A stretch of DNA of 64,000 nucleotides. Origin: Drosophila miranda. Lineage: Eukaryota; Arthropoda; Insecta; Diptera; Drosophilidae. The DNA lies in assembly GCF_003369915.1 (NCBI RefSeq), contig NW_022881614.1, forward strand, positions 4,733,001-4,797,000. The letters run 5' to 3'. Under the pieces are notes generated by a model. That model ran no database searches and was not told where the DNA came from. It saw only the letters and a list, made by a program, of their open reading frames with translations. The translations under genes and the position numbers were made by a program. Below, in pieces: positions 10,680 through 21,935 of this stretch; the first letter of the stretch is position 1, and every line of letters begins with the position of its first letter.

Positions 10680-11870
10680 AGAGCGATCCTCGGATCCTCT
10701 CGTTTCGTTACGTTTCGTTTTGTAGACTCGACTAACATCAAAAGTGAACAGCAATATTACTTACTTAAACGTCTCTATAAGCCCCAAACCGGTTCGCAGT
10801 AATTAATTAATGAACTTTTTTTGTATTCTGTGTCCCGTCAGTATTACAACATTTCGTGTAATTATGGATCGACAGATCGATCTGCCTGTGCGTATTTGTG
10901 TGTAAATTATTAGCTAGAAAATGTTCAAGTTGTTGTATATTAATCATCTATACTATGCCTTCGTTGATAATAACCAGTTCTATGCTCTATAAGTTATAAG
11001 GAGTTTCATCTGCCCAAGCCCCCAGAAAATGTGCTACTTTTGTTAAAAACTTCTCTCTCTTCTTTCTTTCTCTCTAATTTATTTTCTTGGCATGTTCACT
11101 AATGGATAATGATTTGATTATAAATTATATATCTAGATATAGCCGAATTTAAAGTTAAACAAATATATGAAGAACCTTAAAACCGTGTGCTTTCGCTTGC
11201 CTTTGTCCTTGTTTAGTTACCCTGCTTTGTGTTGCATGCCACACATACTCCTTTCACTTTCCGAATTAGCTAATTTACGTTGGTAATTTCCGCATTCTGT
11301 TGAAGGCCATAATCAGACAGAAATATCCCCCTTAAAGAACCTCTAAAACCGTCAGAAGGGGGGGGGGGGGGGGCCTGTGCCTAGGGGTGGCATTGGCGGG
11401 CGTGTCCGTGGCAACTGGGCTTTTGGCCAATCAATAAAAAAGTCAACAAGCAAGTCGGAAATGTCGGCGCAGGGCGATGGCACAGGAATTTGGGTTGATT
11501 ACGTTCTAGCATCGAAATAAATCCCTGTTTAGAGTGTGGCCTCATTGGGCGAGGACTGGGACCCGATTGCCCGTAAACTGTCCCATGAAGGAGCAGCAGC
11601 GACAGCCGAAGGATGACCCCAAAGCGTAAGCGTCGCGGACGCAGCGAGAAAGAGAAAGGTGGATGATGGATGAAATTGGTTGGCTCTAGATCGTACGATC
11701 TTCTGCTGAAGACCTACTTTTTCTCCAATTCAAAGTCAGAGTTTCTGGGTTAATTTGTACACAAACTCTACAGGAAATTCATCAGTTTTGAACGTTCTGG
11801 AAATACTGGTATTTTACTTGCGCTTTTTTTTACAATCTGCCTTTGGATCGACCCTTCGGTTGGCACCTGG

Positions 11871-11904
<34 letters not shown>

Positions 11905-12049
11905 ATCTCTCGCCTCTGCTTAACTTTATTAATGATTTGTGTACATATTTGATTGTTGTATTTATTGGCTGTAGACACACGGGTCGATAGACAGACGGGG
12001 GGCTCTTGGTTATAGAGGGAGAGGGAGGTGATAAGGCGATAAGCCCCGT
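10680..12049. other. Non-coding interval with homopolymer and CT repeat
   Basis: TTC7 3' flank with A/T-rich sequence, a run of 16 G at 11,358-11,373 and a CT microsatellite at 11,873-11,900. No gene, tRNA or clear transposon was seen on either strand. Confidence 0.6.
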
Positions 12050-13060
12050 CGTTTCCGACCCCATAAAGTATATATATTCTTGAGCAGCATCAATAGCCGA
12101 GTCGATTGAGCCCTGTCTGTCTGTCCGTCTGTCCGTCCCTATCAGCGCCTAGTGCTCAAAGGCTATAAGAGCTAGAGCAACGACGTTTTATATCCGGATT
12201 TCTGTGATATGTCACTGCTACAAGTATATTTCAAAACTTTGCCCCGCCCACTTCCGCTCCCACAAAGGGCGAAAATCTGTGGCATCCACAAATTCAGAGA
12301 TACGAGAAAACTGTAGAGAAAAATCGTAGAGGATGACTATATCTTCTAGAGTGCAAAATCTGAACCAGATCGTATAATTATTATAGCCAGAATCAAGAAA
12401 ACAATTACATTCTTTCTCCCTCTGTCTCTCTCTAACACACAGGTTTCATGGTCAGTTTTGCCAATTGCAAAATATGAGTTCAAGGATCTCAGAACCCATA
12501 AGAGCCAGATCAACCAAATTTGGTATCCACACTCCTGTGATATCGGACCTTGACCGTTTTGTGTCAAAATTTCGCCACACCCCCTACCGCCCGCGTAAAG
12601 GACGAAAATCTGGGGCATCCACAAATCTCAGAAACTATTAAAGCTAGAGTAACCAAATTTGGTATCCACACTTCTGTTAGATCTCACTATAAAACGTATA
12701 TCTCAAAATTTCGCCCAACCCCCTTCCGCCCTCACAAAAGACGAAAATCTTTTGCATCCACAATATTGCACATTCGAGAAAACTAAAAACGCAGAATCAT
12801 AGAGAATGACCATATATATCCGGTTGCGGAATCTGGATCTGATCGGATAATTTGTATAGCCAAAAGCAACAAATCAATTTGCAGTGGCTACGCAGCGCCC
12901 GACGTCACGCTCAGACTGATTTTCTGTCTCTCTCGCACGCACTCTTTGTCGTGTCGTTTAATATTAGCGGCGTCTGCCGGAGGAGAGCCATACTGACTTA
13001 GTATCGGGTATAACTGTAGAGTTGCGGTGTCCGCAGCAACTCACAACGTTCCCCCTCGTT
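12050..13060 (+). mobile_element. DINE-1/mini-me-type Helitron, copy 3 (5'-truncated)
   Basis: Begins at CGTTTCCGACCCC, lacking the usual first 85 or so bases, and runs through the GTCT/GTCC tract to the 3' hairpin and CCCCCTCGTT. It shares variants with copies 6 and 8 (for example CGCTCCCACAAAG and TGACTATATCTTCT), which mark a second subfamily. Confidence 0.85.
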
Positions 13061-13435
13061 AGCTTTGTTTTGATTGTGGATGCCACCTTTTTTGCACGAT
13101 TTCTTTTTGAAATTTATTTCTGTTTTGTTTTTTATATGATTTCTGGCTTCGCTTTCACCTCGAACCCCAAGCCCCCAGAGTGTTTCGTTTGGCAATCATC
13201 CACCATCCCAAAAATCCACACACGCGAAACGTACAAAAATGTTTGCGGCTCTTGCGACATTGAAACGGGGCGATAAGAGACGAGACGAGACGGGACTGGA
13301 CGGGATGGGATGGGGGCAAGAATGTTTGCCAAATCTCCGATTGTGCAACGTCTAATCCGCGTAATACTTGATCCAGGGCCCGGGACCCGGGACCCGGGAA
13401 CCGGAAGCCAAAACCCTGAAACCCCAAAACCGGAC
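13061..13435. other. Zinc-finger gene 3' flank
   Basis: Downstream of the minus-strand zinc-finger gene. Contains an AATAAA on the minus strand (13,113-13,118) that could serve as its poly(A) signal, a short GAGAC repeat near 13,278, and a GGGACCC-type repeat near 13,378. No gene seen. Confidence 0.5.
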
Positions 13436-13486
13436 GGACCCCGCTTCAACTCTCGATGGCGGACCCCGCTTCAACTCTCGATGGCG
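13436..13486. repeat. 25-bp tandem duplication across a stop codon
   Basis: A segment containing CTTCAACTCTCGATGGCGGA is present twice in direct tandem. The copy nearer the gene supplies the last residues and stop codon (TGA, 13,471-13,473, minus strand) of the zinc-finger protein; the other copy lies just beyond the stop. Confidence 0.85.
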
Positions 13487-14790
13487 GCCTCCATCTCCAG
13501 CTGGGCCTCGATGATGTCCGCATGCTGCCGCACCATATGATTGTTGAGATTGCCCACACTCTGGTAGCACTTGTCGCAGTAATCGCAGCCGTAGGGCTTC
13601 TCCCCCGTGTGCACCAGAATGTGGGAGCTGAGGTGGCCGCGCGTGAAGAACGACTTCTCGCAGCGATCGCACTTGAAGGGCCGCTCCATGTGCGGATCGT
13701 GCGAGCGCATATGGGTCCTCAGATCCGACCTGGTCGGCCACGTCTTGGTGCACTTGGAGCAGGCAAAGATCCGGGGCTTCGACTCGCCCGTGTGGGTGCG
13801 CAGGTGGGAGCTCAGCTGGGTGCGCAGGACGAACTTCCGCTCGCAGTGATCGCAGCTGAAGGGTCGCTCGGTGGAGTGCACGGACTTCACATGGTACCGC
13901 AGGCTGTGGCGACTCGCGAACCTCTTGTGGCACTCCTCGCACTGGTACAGCAGCTCCCCCATACCGTGCACGGCGATCATGTGCAGTTTCAGCTGGAAAT
14001 TCCGAGTGAACTTCTTCTCGCACTCCGTGCAGGGATGGAGGGACCGCGGGGATTCCGGGGAGCTGACAGCAGCAGGAGAGGATTTCGGTCGCTTCCGCTT
14101 GGGCATGGCTTTGGGGGGCTGGGGCTTCGCCAGGGGCATCTCTGGTTCTGGTACTGCGTGTGGAGCCTCAAGGTGTTCGGCTGTTTCCGTCTCGAGTTGA
14201 AGGAGGGTGCCGGAGTCCGTCTCTGGTTGGTGGAGGGGCGTGTTCACCGGCCCGGCATCGGCATCCCAGAGAATGGGAGCCTCATACGGACTCGAGAGGC
14301 TCTCCTGGAACTCCAGGGTATCTAGAGGGGAGGGGAGTCATCAGGCAATCAGTCATTCCGCAAGACCTCTGCACAACTCACCGAAATCCACGGTTTCCAT
14401 CAGGGGCGCCACATAGGCCACCGGTTTGCCCTGCAGCACCGGCATCATTGTGTCCTCTAGGCTGCCCACCTCCCGCTCCAGACACTCGAGGACATCGTCC
14501 AGGGCCAGGGCGTCGCCGGCGGCCACCGTGTGCTGCCACTGCTCGTGGCGGGTGCGGAGCACCAGCTCCGAGTGCTCGCACTCCCGCTGGAAGTTGCGGG
14601 CATCGTGCAGCCGTCGCAGGCACAGATCACAGATGACATCGGTGAGGCCGTCGCCGGCATCCAGCCGCAGAGTGGGCGCCAGCGCCTTCAACTCTGCGAG
14701 CAGGTGGTCGTCGTGGATGTGGCGGTAGAGCGGCGGCTGCTCCAGCAGGCAGCAACGGCAGATCAGGGGTTGCTTCAGCAGCGAGAACAT
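13471..14790 (-). CDS. ZAD / C2H2 zinc-finger transcription factor
   Basis: Two exons on the minus strand: 14,790-14,382 and 14,321-13,471. The 60-base intron has GTGAGT and CTCTAG ends, and the product is 419 residues. Residues 11-80 form a ZAD with the four zinc cysteines C11, C14, C55 and C58; this insect domain mediates dimerisation. The middle is acidic/proline-rich with a basic KRKRPK near 211-216, a likely nuclear signal. Six C2H2 fingers follow at about 234-255, 264-285, 293-313, 323-344, 354-374 and 382-403, all with intact Cys/His pairs and some TGE(K/S)P-type linkers. It should be a sequence-specific nuclear DNA-binding protein. Many paralogues exist in flies and I cannot name the orthologue. 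There is no sign of decay. Confidence 0.92.
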
Positions 14791-16193
14791 AATACTTGGG
14801 AGGGAGCGTCTGCTCGGCTCGCCGGTTGCGGGACGTCTGAGAGCAGACGACGAGTCCGGCTCAGGCTCAGGCCAAGGCCCAGGCCCGTCCCGGTGTTGGT
14901 GATGGCTATCAGGGCAGGCGCACCGATAGCCCTTGGCTTAAGCGATAAGACGGCGTCGCAGTGGCTGTGGATGGGGCACATGCAGGGGGGCGGGTGATCT
15001 CAAGAGACCCGGAGATATAGACAAGCAGACAGGAGGAGAAGGCGGGGAAAGAGCCGGAGGCACCACGGAGGGAGATTCGCTAATTTGCAGTTTGTGGCTT
15101 ACTAATTGAATAGCATCCATGGACGCATGTGCGTCCCTGAACCGCGATAAGGAGCCCACCATTATCTCAACGTTATATTTGGGTGGTCCGTCCGCCGCTC
15201 TCTCCTCCCGCACCTTCCTCTCGGGCGAGCACCAATCATCCCCAAATAGATTGCTCTTATCGCCGCCCTACTGAGATCTGCGGCTCATTGCGGATTCCCC
15301 ATCTTTCAGTTGTTGTATTCACCCTGGACTTTCGACGCGCAAAACGGCCCCAAGGACTGGTTTAAATGATTGGCCACCCAAAGGACTAAATTCTGCGTTT
15401 CCCTAAGATTCGATTGATGTGAAAATTTAGTGGAAATTCCCTCAAAGTAAAGGGTTTCCCATAATCGCAAGAAGAAGCTGGGGAAACACACACATTTCTA
15501 TTGGGGAATGATCTCATTGTCTGTTGGGGAATCAAAGGTTCATTTTTACTTGGGACTCCAGAGTGTGTACAATCAGATCGATGTATATATTCTTTTTATG
15601 AGTTCTCTGGGAAATCAGGTTAGGGCGCAACTAAAGATCAAAAGTGAACTGCCTACAGATAGGATATATCCTTATATCCTTGAACAAAAAATAAGTTTAT
15701 AAGAGATCCAACAAGGTTATCATTCTTAGTGATCTTTGAGGCTTGGAACAAAAAAGAATAACCCTGATATTGGATAGGCTTCAATCACAAATTATGTGAA
15801 TAATACTAGTTCTTGTGCGATCGTAGAGATTCTGCACTCAGGCATAGCTTGAACAAAACTCATCTTATAATAGATTATATGTAAGTGATCCTTCTTTGTG
15901 ATATTCGAGCCTTGAAAGGCTAAGCTTCTGCAGAGTGTTTTATGTACAAATCTAAAGAAACTCCTCTGCAAACATATGAACAATAAAATACAAGGGTATA
16001 CAAAAACTTTCCACAAGATCTTCATTCTTGGCCTCCACACATGTGAACCGAACCTCATAGAAAGTGAGCTTTAGCCGCTGATAAGACACATACAGTAAGT
16101 ACATAGCTGTATGCCCAAGCAAAAAACTGATAATAGTTATCGCTGGCAGTGCAGTACGTGTCGGCCGGGATAGCCCTCCCCGAAAAACGGCGC
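14791..16193. other. Interval between zinc-finger gene and eIF3f2
   Basis: Upstream of the zinc-finger gene and downstream of eIF3f2, both on the minus strand, so it should hold the zinc-finger gene promoter. No clear TATA or Inr/DPE pair was identified. No further gene or repeat was seen. Confidence 0.55.
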
Positions 16194-16199
16194 TTTATT
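16194..16199 (-). terminator. eIF3f2 poly(A) signal AATAAA
   Basis: AATAAA on the minus strand, 28 bases after the eIF3f2 stop codon, the only such hexamer close to the gene. A very short 3' UTR is implied. Confidence 0.65.
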
Positions 16200-16226
16200 G
16201 ATTAATTGAGATCGGATTTTCAGAGC

Positions 16227-17154
16227 CTAAGCATCCACCATATTGGATAGCCGTTCGCTGAGCTGCAGCTGGGTCTTGATCATCGAGGAGAGTGTCATCG
16301 ACATGAGGACGTCGCGCATATTGTTGTTGAGCATGTGACGGAAGCGCTCCGCCTCCACCATCGGCACCGAGGTCAAAACATCGTGCAGGGCACGGCCCAC
16401 GGTGTTGTCGGGGCGACGCTTGCGGTTGAGGATATCGTTGATGTAGCGCAGCACCAGATCGAGCTTCTGCTGGATGTCCTTGGTGGCGTCCACCACTTGC
16501 ACGAATTCTGGCAATAGGCGGCCCGCCTCCTTGGGCGGCTGTGCGCACTGCCTCCCCATGTGGCGCATGGCCACAATATCCGGCGATCCGAAGTAGATAT
16601 CCATCGGCAGCAGCGAGAACATCAGGCCCTTGGTGCCCCCTGGCACGCCCGTCGCTACGGGACAGAAGATGCGCGTGTTCATGCGCTGGCCCCGCAGCGA
16701 GGTGTCCATCAGCAGATGCAGCGGCTGCCCGCTGTGGCACTGACGCTCGTAGTATTCGTGCAGCTCCACTGCTGCGGCCGAGACGGCCTTGCCGGTGCTG
16801 AACCAGCCCACAACCTTCTCCTGCGGATAGGCGATCTGCGCCAGCTCCAGCATATCGTTGTCGTACTTCAGATCTAGGTCGATGTGGCAGTTGTTGTCCC
16901 CGTGCATGCGGTGCACCACGCTGAAGCAATTGGTGATCTCTATGCGGCCTGTTTTGCCCGCGACGGTGCCCAACAAAGTTCCCAGCACCTGATCGAAAAG
17001 ACATTAAGAAACGTATAGAACACTCTTTGCAGTGCGGCAAAAGCATTACCTCTGGGACGTCTTTGGCGCGACGCTCGTAGGCATCGATAATCTGGAACAG
17101 CACCAGAGGGTGCAGCAGGACCTTGGCCTGCAGATTAAAGTTCGAAAGCGACAT
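16227..17154 (-). CDS. eIF3f2: Translation initiation factor eIF3 subunit f, paralogue 2
   Basis: Two exons on the minus strand: 17,154-17,050 and 16,988-16,227. The 61-base intron has a GTAATG donor and ends ATCAG, and the product is 288 residues. The protein is a full-length eIF3f: an MPN domain (from about LLHPLVLFQIIDAYERR through the VPGGTKGLMFSLLPMDI region) and a C-terminal helical part with VGRALHDVLTSVP and SSMIKTQLQLSERLS. eIF3f sits in the eIF3 core, which recruits the 40S subunit; its MPN domain normally lacks the JAMM metal ligands. Flies have a ubiquitous eIF3f1 and a divergent eIF3f2; the N-terminus MSLSNFNLQAKVLLHPLVLF matches my memory of eIF3f2. The frame is intact, with a poly(A) signal at 16,194. 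Confidence 0.88.
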
Positions 17155-19009
17155 AATAGAGGAGGATTACACTGTATTTTCGATGTTACAAATGAAGAAA
17201 ATGGCTAGCATGGGCTGTGAGCGAAATTCCTGGAAAAAGTCAAATTTGTGTGAACTTGGCTGCGCTTGAGCACTGTTTTCCGTGCTTTTGCAACACTAGT
17301 CGTTAAAAGCAGAAAAGTTTGCCAAAAGGAAATGCGGAAAGTGAACATGAAATCAGCTGGAATTCGGATATATAAAAAGGAAGCTGAAATTTTTCCTCTA
17401 TTAATACGATTATGAACTTGAACCGCAATCATAAATATCATAAGATCTTAATCGCAACAAAATATACGCAATTAATGGTCGCCACAGGCTTTTCTAAGAC
17501 TCGCACTAAATGAGCATTAAACTAAATAGAATCAGCAGACCCGAATACACTGCGCGAAACATTCCTCAAGGACAATATAAATAGTGAGGTGAGTGTTGAA
17601 GATTACGCTCATCCAAAAGTGCTGATTGGTTCTATGGAGATTATGCTGATATGGCGACTATGTGCAGGTTCTGCGATAACCTGTCGTTTTTAGCAGTGCA
17701 TGAGCTGATGTCTTGGCGCGCATTCAGAACCCAATCAAAGGAAACACAATCTTGTTAATGCCGCCGCCTTGGACAGTGTTAATGCTGGACTCAGAGATAT
17801 GTATGCTTGGGCATATGTATGTATACTCGTAGGTATATACATATACATATATGTATATATATAGATCGCACACATGGTATATACATATACATATATGTAT
17901 ATATATAGATCGCACACATGGTATATACATATACATATATGTATATATATAGATCGCACACATGGCTTGATTGCCCAGAATTGAATTCAACATTTGCATG
18001 CCTCCGCCTCACCGCTACACCTACTTAATTACCCGATGATAATCTGCCGAGTTGAACGTGCTCGGCTGACATTACCATTACTCTCTCGTACTATATAGAG
18101 AATCGGACCGTGATACTTCCAATAGTTCGTTCTTATATGTATATAGTATATATTATTTTTATCGCACATCCACATCCACCGCCAGAGCCAGTGCCCAGAG
18201 CCCAAAGCGCAGAGTTTTATTTTTTGTTTGAAATAAATTGTAAATGATTTTGATTAAAATTTCCGCTTAAATTTCTCAGCCGGAATATCTGTGTCTCGTT
18301 TTTCTGCTTCTATCTATCTCCCGGCTTCTCTCTCTCTCTCTCTCTATGTGTTTAGTGTTTGCTTTTTTTTGTGATTTGGAAATTCTTGGGGGAAAATGAT
18401 TTAGTCGCCTTTATATTCGCCAATTATATTTATGGGTCATAGTTTTCGCAAATTTCTATTTATTTTATTGCAAAATGACGCACGACACTGACATTTCCAG
18501 AGTGTCGTGCGATTGCCCTGGTTGTCTCACTGTCGTCTGTCTTGATGCGGAAGACTGGGTTTCTTTGGGTAAAAGCGTGGGAAGAATTTCTACTATAATG
18601 GGTCCTCATATGGATAGCGTGGGTATAGCGAAAATGGCATCAGAAATGAGATTTAACCGATTGGGGGCCCTTAGGGACTGTTTTCATTCGTTGGATTGAT
18701 CTTGAAATTAGTCCTTACTTTTGATCTTATCGTAACTAAACGAATATATACATAAAAGTCCAACAAAGTCTTCAAAAAAATACATATATCATTTATCATA
18801 GCCCACTAAGCCATCACATTTTCTATCTTCGAGTATTTTTGGCCATCTTACAGCCTAAGCAAACAGCATTCCTTGCCATAAACTCGAAACACTTGTGCGA
18901 ATCGGATGCATAGTTCCAATGAAACCTCCACTCTTCGGGTCATAAAAACCCTGCCGAAAATTCAAATGAACTCGCGCGATGGTAATTCCCATTAAAAACG
19001 CTGCGCGCA
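17155..19009. other. Interval between eIF3f2 and the Ptr promoter duplication
   Basis: Divergent spacer: eIF3f2 reads left and Ptr reads right. It contains the 44-bp triplicate repeat (17,834-17,965), a short TATATA-rich tract near 18,137, and a CT run near 18,329. A 74-codon open frame at 18,475-18,699 has no recognisable domain. No other gene seen. Confidence 0.55.
17834..17965. repeat. 44-bp tandem repeat, three identical copies
   Basis: Units 17,834-17,877, 17,878-17,921 and 17,922-17,965 are identical. Each begins with a near-palindrome of alternating TA/CA (TATATACATA...TATGTATATATATA) followed by GATCGCACACATGG. Perfect identity implies recent expansion. Confidence 0.95.
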
Positions 19010-19647
19010 GGCGCAGAAGAATGTGGCGATTAATGAGCGAAAATGCGACCTTCAGACTGTGGCAGCAACAGCTGTGGATGGCGGATGGCACACACCTGTG
19101 CACAGAAAAAGGTATGTGTGTCCGAAGTAAAGGCGAAAGAAAGATTTTTCCCGAAAATAAAACCACTGCAAACCGGTGCGGTGCAGTGGAAGAGAGCGCT
19201 GGCCAACAGGTGTGAGAGAGAGAGAGAGAGCAGCAGAGAGCGCATTGAGCGCGGTGAGTCGCCCGCCATCACGTGCATGTACCATAGAGAGGTAGAGGCA
19301 GAGGTAGAGAGAGAGAACGCCAACCGACTTCATTCCATTCCGATACGTGGTGCGTGGCGGTTGTGTGCGCGCAACTTTCTTTCTTTCTTTCCTTTCGGCG
19401 AAGGCGCCCACTATTGAGAGCAGAGTCGAATCAGTGGCAACAATAGCCAGAGCCAGAGCCAGAGCCCCAACCGACATCAGAGAGAGAGAATGTTCATGCG
19501 AAGCCCCCAATCAAAGGCAATCAAGTAGGGGACAAAAGACGACAAAAACGTCGCGCTAACGGTCACTGAAATTGAAATTGTGCAGCCCCCAAAAACGTAA
19601 GCGCCCCCCAAAAACGTAAGGCCGCTGATCAGCCCCATGCGAGCGCT

Positions 19648-19686
19648 AGAGTCAGTCCGTGAGACGGTCTCATAGCCAGCGGTCGC
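19648..19686 (+). promoter_or_regulatory. Ptr core promoter: Inr + DPE
   Basis: Initiator TCAGTC at 19,652-19,657 (A+1 at 19,654), with GGTCG at 19,681, which is +28, the spacing required for a DPE. There is no TATA box. GAGA-rich stretches at 19,212-19,240 and 19,480-19,490 could bind GAGA factor. Assigned to Ptr because the leader exon downstream ends in a strong donor and Ptr is the next coding gene on this strand. Confidence 0.65.
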
Positions 19687-20033
19687 CGTTCCGTGCTCGT
19701 GCTCGCGCTCCGTGCCCCCAGCCCGCTCCCTGCCCCCCGAACCGACACCCCCCGACAAAGTGAAACGTACGATGGGCCAAATCAGTGCAAAGTGTGTGAA
19801 CAGTGTGCAATTGCTTCAATATTACTAAGAAAATTAATTGACCAGCATTCAACAAAAGGAAAAAAGGTTGTTTTCGAAAACTGCTGGAAAAGTAGTAATA
19901 TCTAAAATAGTTTGCAGCTACAAAAAGATATAGTATAGTAGTATATTACTTTTGGGTGCATATAGTACTCGGAAAAAAGCAAATCTTGGATACGAAGCGA
20001 ACCGATTAAGCGAGAAATATCGAAAGCTAAAAG
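19654..20033 (+). other. Ptr: Ptr 5' untranslated exon (predicted)
   Basis: From the predicted start to the donor AAAG|GTAAGTGCG at 20,034. No long open frame. A small upstream open reading frame of 18 codons begins at ATG 19,772 and stops at 19,828, which could damp translation. The first coding exon lies 7 kb downstream, after a normal TTTCCAG acceptor at 27,125. Confidence 0.5.
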
Positions 20034-20738
20034 GTAAGTGCGAGTGCAAGTGCAAGTGAAGATATTTTCGCAATACGCTCCCCCGATTATCGCACTTCTC
20101 TCTCTCGAAGCTTCCAGAAGCGGCGGCGGCATACGCCGTAGTTATCCTCTGATAGGGGAGGAGGAGGGTGGATGGACTCGACTCTCCAGGGGATGAATTG
20201 CGGGCTGGGCACAATTGCGTATCGCCATGTGCGCTGGAAAATGCGTAGCAAGCAACAGAGACACAACACACTGACAAATTGAATGTTTTCTTGGGAATAA
20301 TTTTGGCGAATGAACTGATTTTCTCCCGGTGCACAAATTACGGAACCCTAATAGAAGCAAAGTGATGTCAGTAAAGAGAAAAAAAGAGGATTCTCAAGTG
20401 ACAGGCGAAAACAATTGTTCCAAAAAAATAAAAATTAAACTTAATATAAATAATAATAGTTCCAAGGGTAATTTAAGTTAGAATTTAAATTGGTGTGATT
20501 TAATGGGATTTCTCAGTAATTTCTCAGGCAATAAATCCTAATGAATATGTTTTTCGATCAGTGTTGGCTTGCCACTGCGAATTGCATCTGCAACAATAAT
20601 CTGCCACCGGTCCAAGTCCAACTTTGTGTCAAAAAACCCCCGCCCAAAGAAACTCAAAACATTTGACAGGTAAATTAAGGCAACACAGACACACACACGA
20701 CAAATTGAGAGCGGCATACGGTTACAATTGCAGCAGAA

Positions 20739-21935
20739 AACGAGGGGGAACGTTGTGAGTTGCTGCGGACACCGCAACTCTACGGTTATACCCGATACTA
20801 AGTCAGTATGGCTCTCCTCCGGCAGACGCCGCTAATATTAAACGACACGACAAAGAGTGCGTGCGAGAGAGACAGAAAATCAGTCTGAGCGTGACGTCGG
20901 GCGCTGCGTAGCCACTGCAAATTGATTTGTTCGACACGACAAAGAGTGCGTGCGAGAGAGACAGAAAATCAGTCTGAGCGTGACGTCGGGCGCTGCGTAG
21001 CCACTGCAAATTGATTTGTTCCTATTGGCTATACAAATGATCTGATCTGATCCAGATTCAGCAATATGATAGATATGGTCATTATCTATGATTCTGCGTT
21101 TTTAGTTTTCTCGAATGTGCAATATTGTGGATGCAACAGATTTTCGTCTTTTGTGTGGGCGGAAGGGGGTGGGGCGAAATTTTGAGATACACGTTTTATA
21201 GTAAGATCTAACAGGAGTGCGGATACCAAATTTGGTTACTCTAGCCTTAATAGCCTCTGAGATTTTTGAATATCCCCAGATTTTCGTCCTTTGCGGGTGC
21301 GGAAGGGGGTGTGGCGAAATTTTGAAACAAACTCGTCTCGGTCCGATATATTAGGAGTGTGGATACCAAATTTGGTTGCTCTAGCTTTTGTAGTCTCTGA
21401 GATCTAGGCGCTAATGTTTTACTCTAAGCAAAGCCGCCTATGCTACGTGTGTGTTAGAGAGAGACAGGGCGAGAAAAAATTAAATTGCTTTCTTGATGCT
21501 GGCTATAATAATAATACGATCCAATTCAGATTCCGCAGTCTTAAAGATATGGTCATTCTCTACAACTCTACGTTTTTGGTTTTCTCATATCTTTAAAATT
21601 GTGGATGCCACAGATTTTCGTCCGTTGTGGGTGCGGAAGTGGGCGGGGCGAAGTTTTGAAATATTTTTGTAGCAGTGACATATCACAGAAGTCTGGATCC
21701 AAAACATCGTTGCTCTACCTCTTGTAGTCTTTGAGCACTAGGCGCTGAAGGGGACGGACAGACGGACAGACGGACGGACGGACAGACAGACAGGGCTCAA
21801 TCGACTCGGCTATTGATGCTGATCAAGAATATATATACTTTATGGGGTCGGAAACGATTCCTTCTGGACGTTACACACATCCACTTTTACCACAAATCTA
21901 ATATACCCCAATACTCATTTTGAGTATCGGGTATA
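20739..21935 (-). mobile_element. DINE-1/mini-me-type Helitron, copy 4
   Basis: Sister of copy 1 at the same site of the duplicated segment, with the same 89-bp internal tandem duplication (20,843-20,931 and 20,932-21,020). Full length, non-coding. In the Ptr transcript it falls within intron 1. Confidence 0.85.

Larger units (their letters stand above)
19010..21935 (+). repeat. Segmental duplication, copy B (Ptr-proximal)
   Basis: Partner of 1-2,697. It carries two blocks missing from copy A (about 19,110-19,155 and 19,358-19,550), so copy A is probably the deleted derivative. It includes the Ptr core promoter, leader exon, first splice donor and a Helitron (20,739-21,935). Identity ends at the Helitron terminus in both copies, pointing to a Helitron-associated breakpoint. 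Confidence 0.9.

Noticed and set aside
11358-11373. Run of 16 G as a functional quadruplex
   Set aside because: A lone homopolymer prone to sequencing error; no supporting context.
13456-14325. 289-codon plus-strand frame opposite the zinc-finger gene
   Set aside because: Shadow of the minus-strand coding exon; the minus strand has clear C2H2 motifs and splice sites.
18475-18699. 74-codon frame with several cysteines near 18.5 kb
   Set aside because: No family resemblance and no splice or promoter support; left as spacer.
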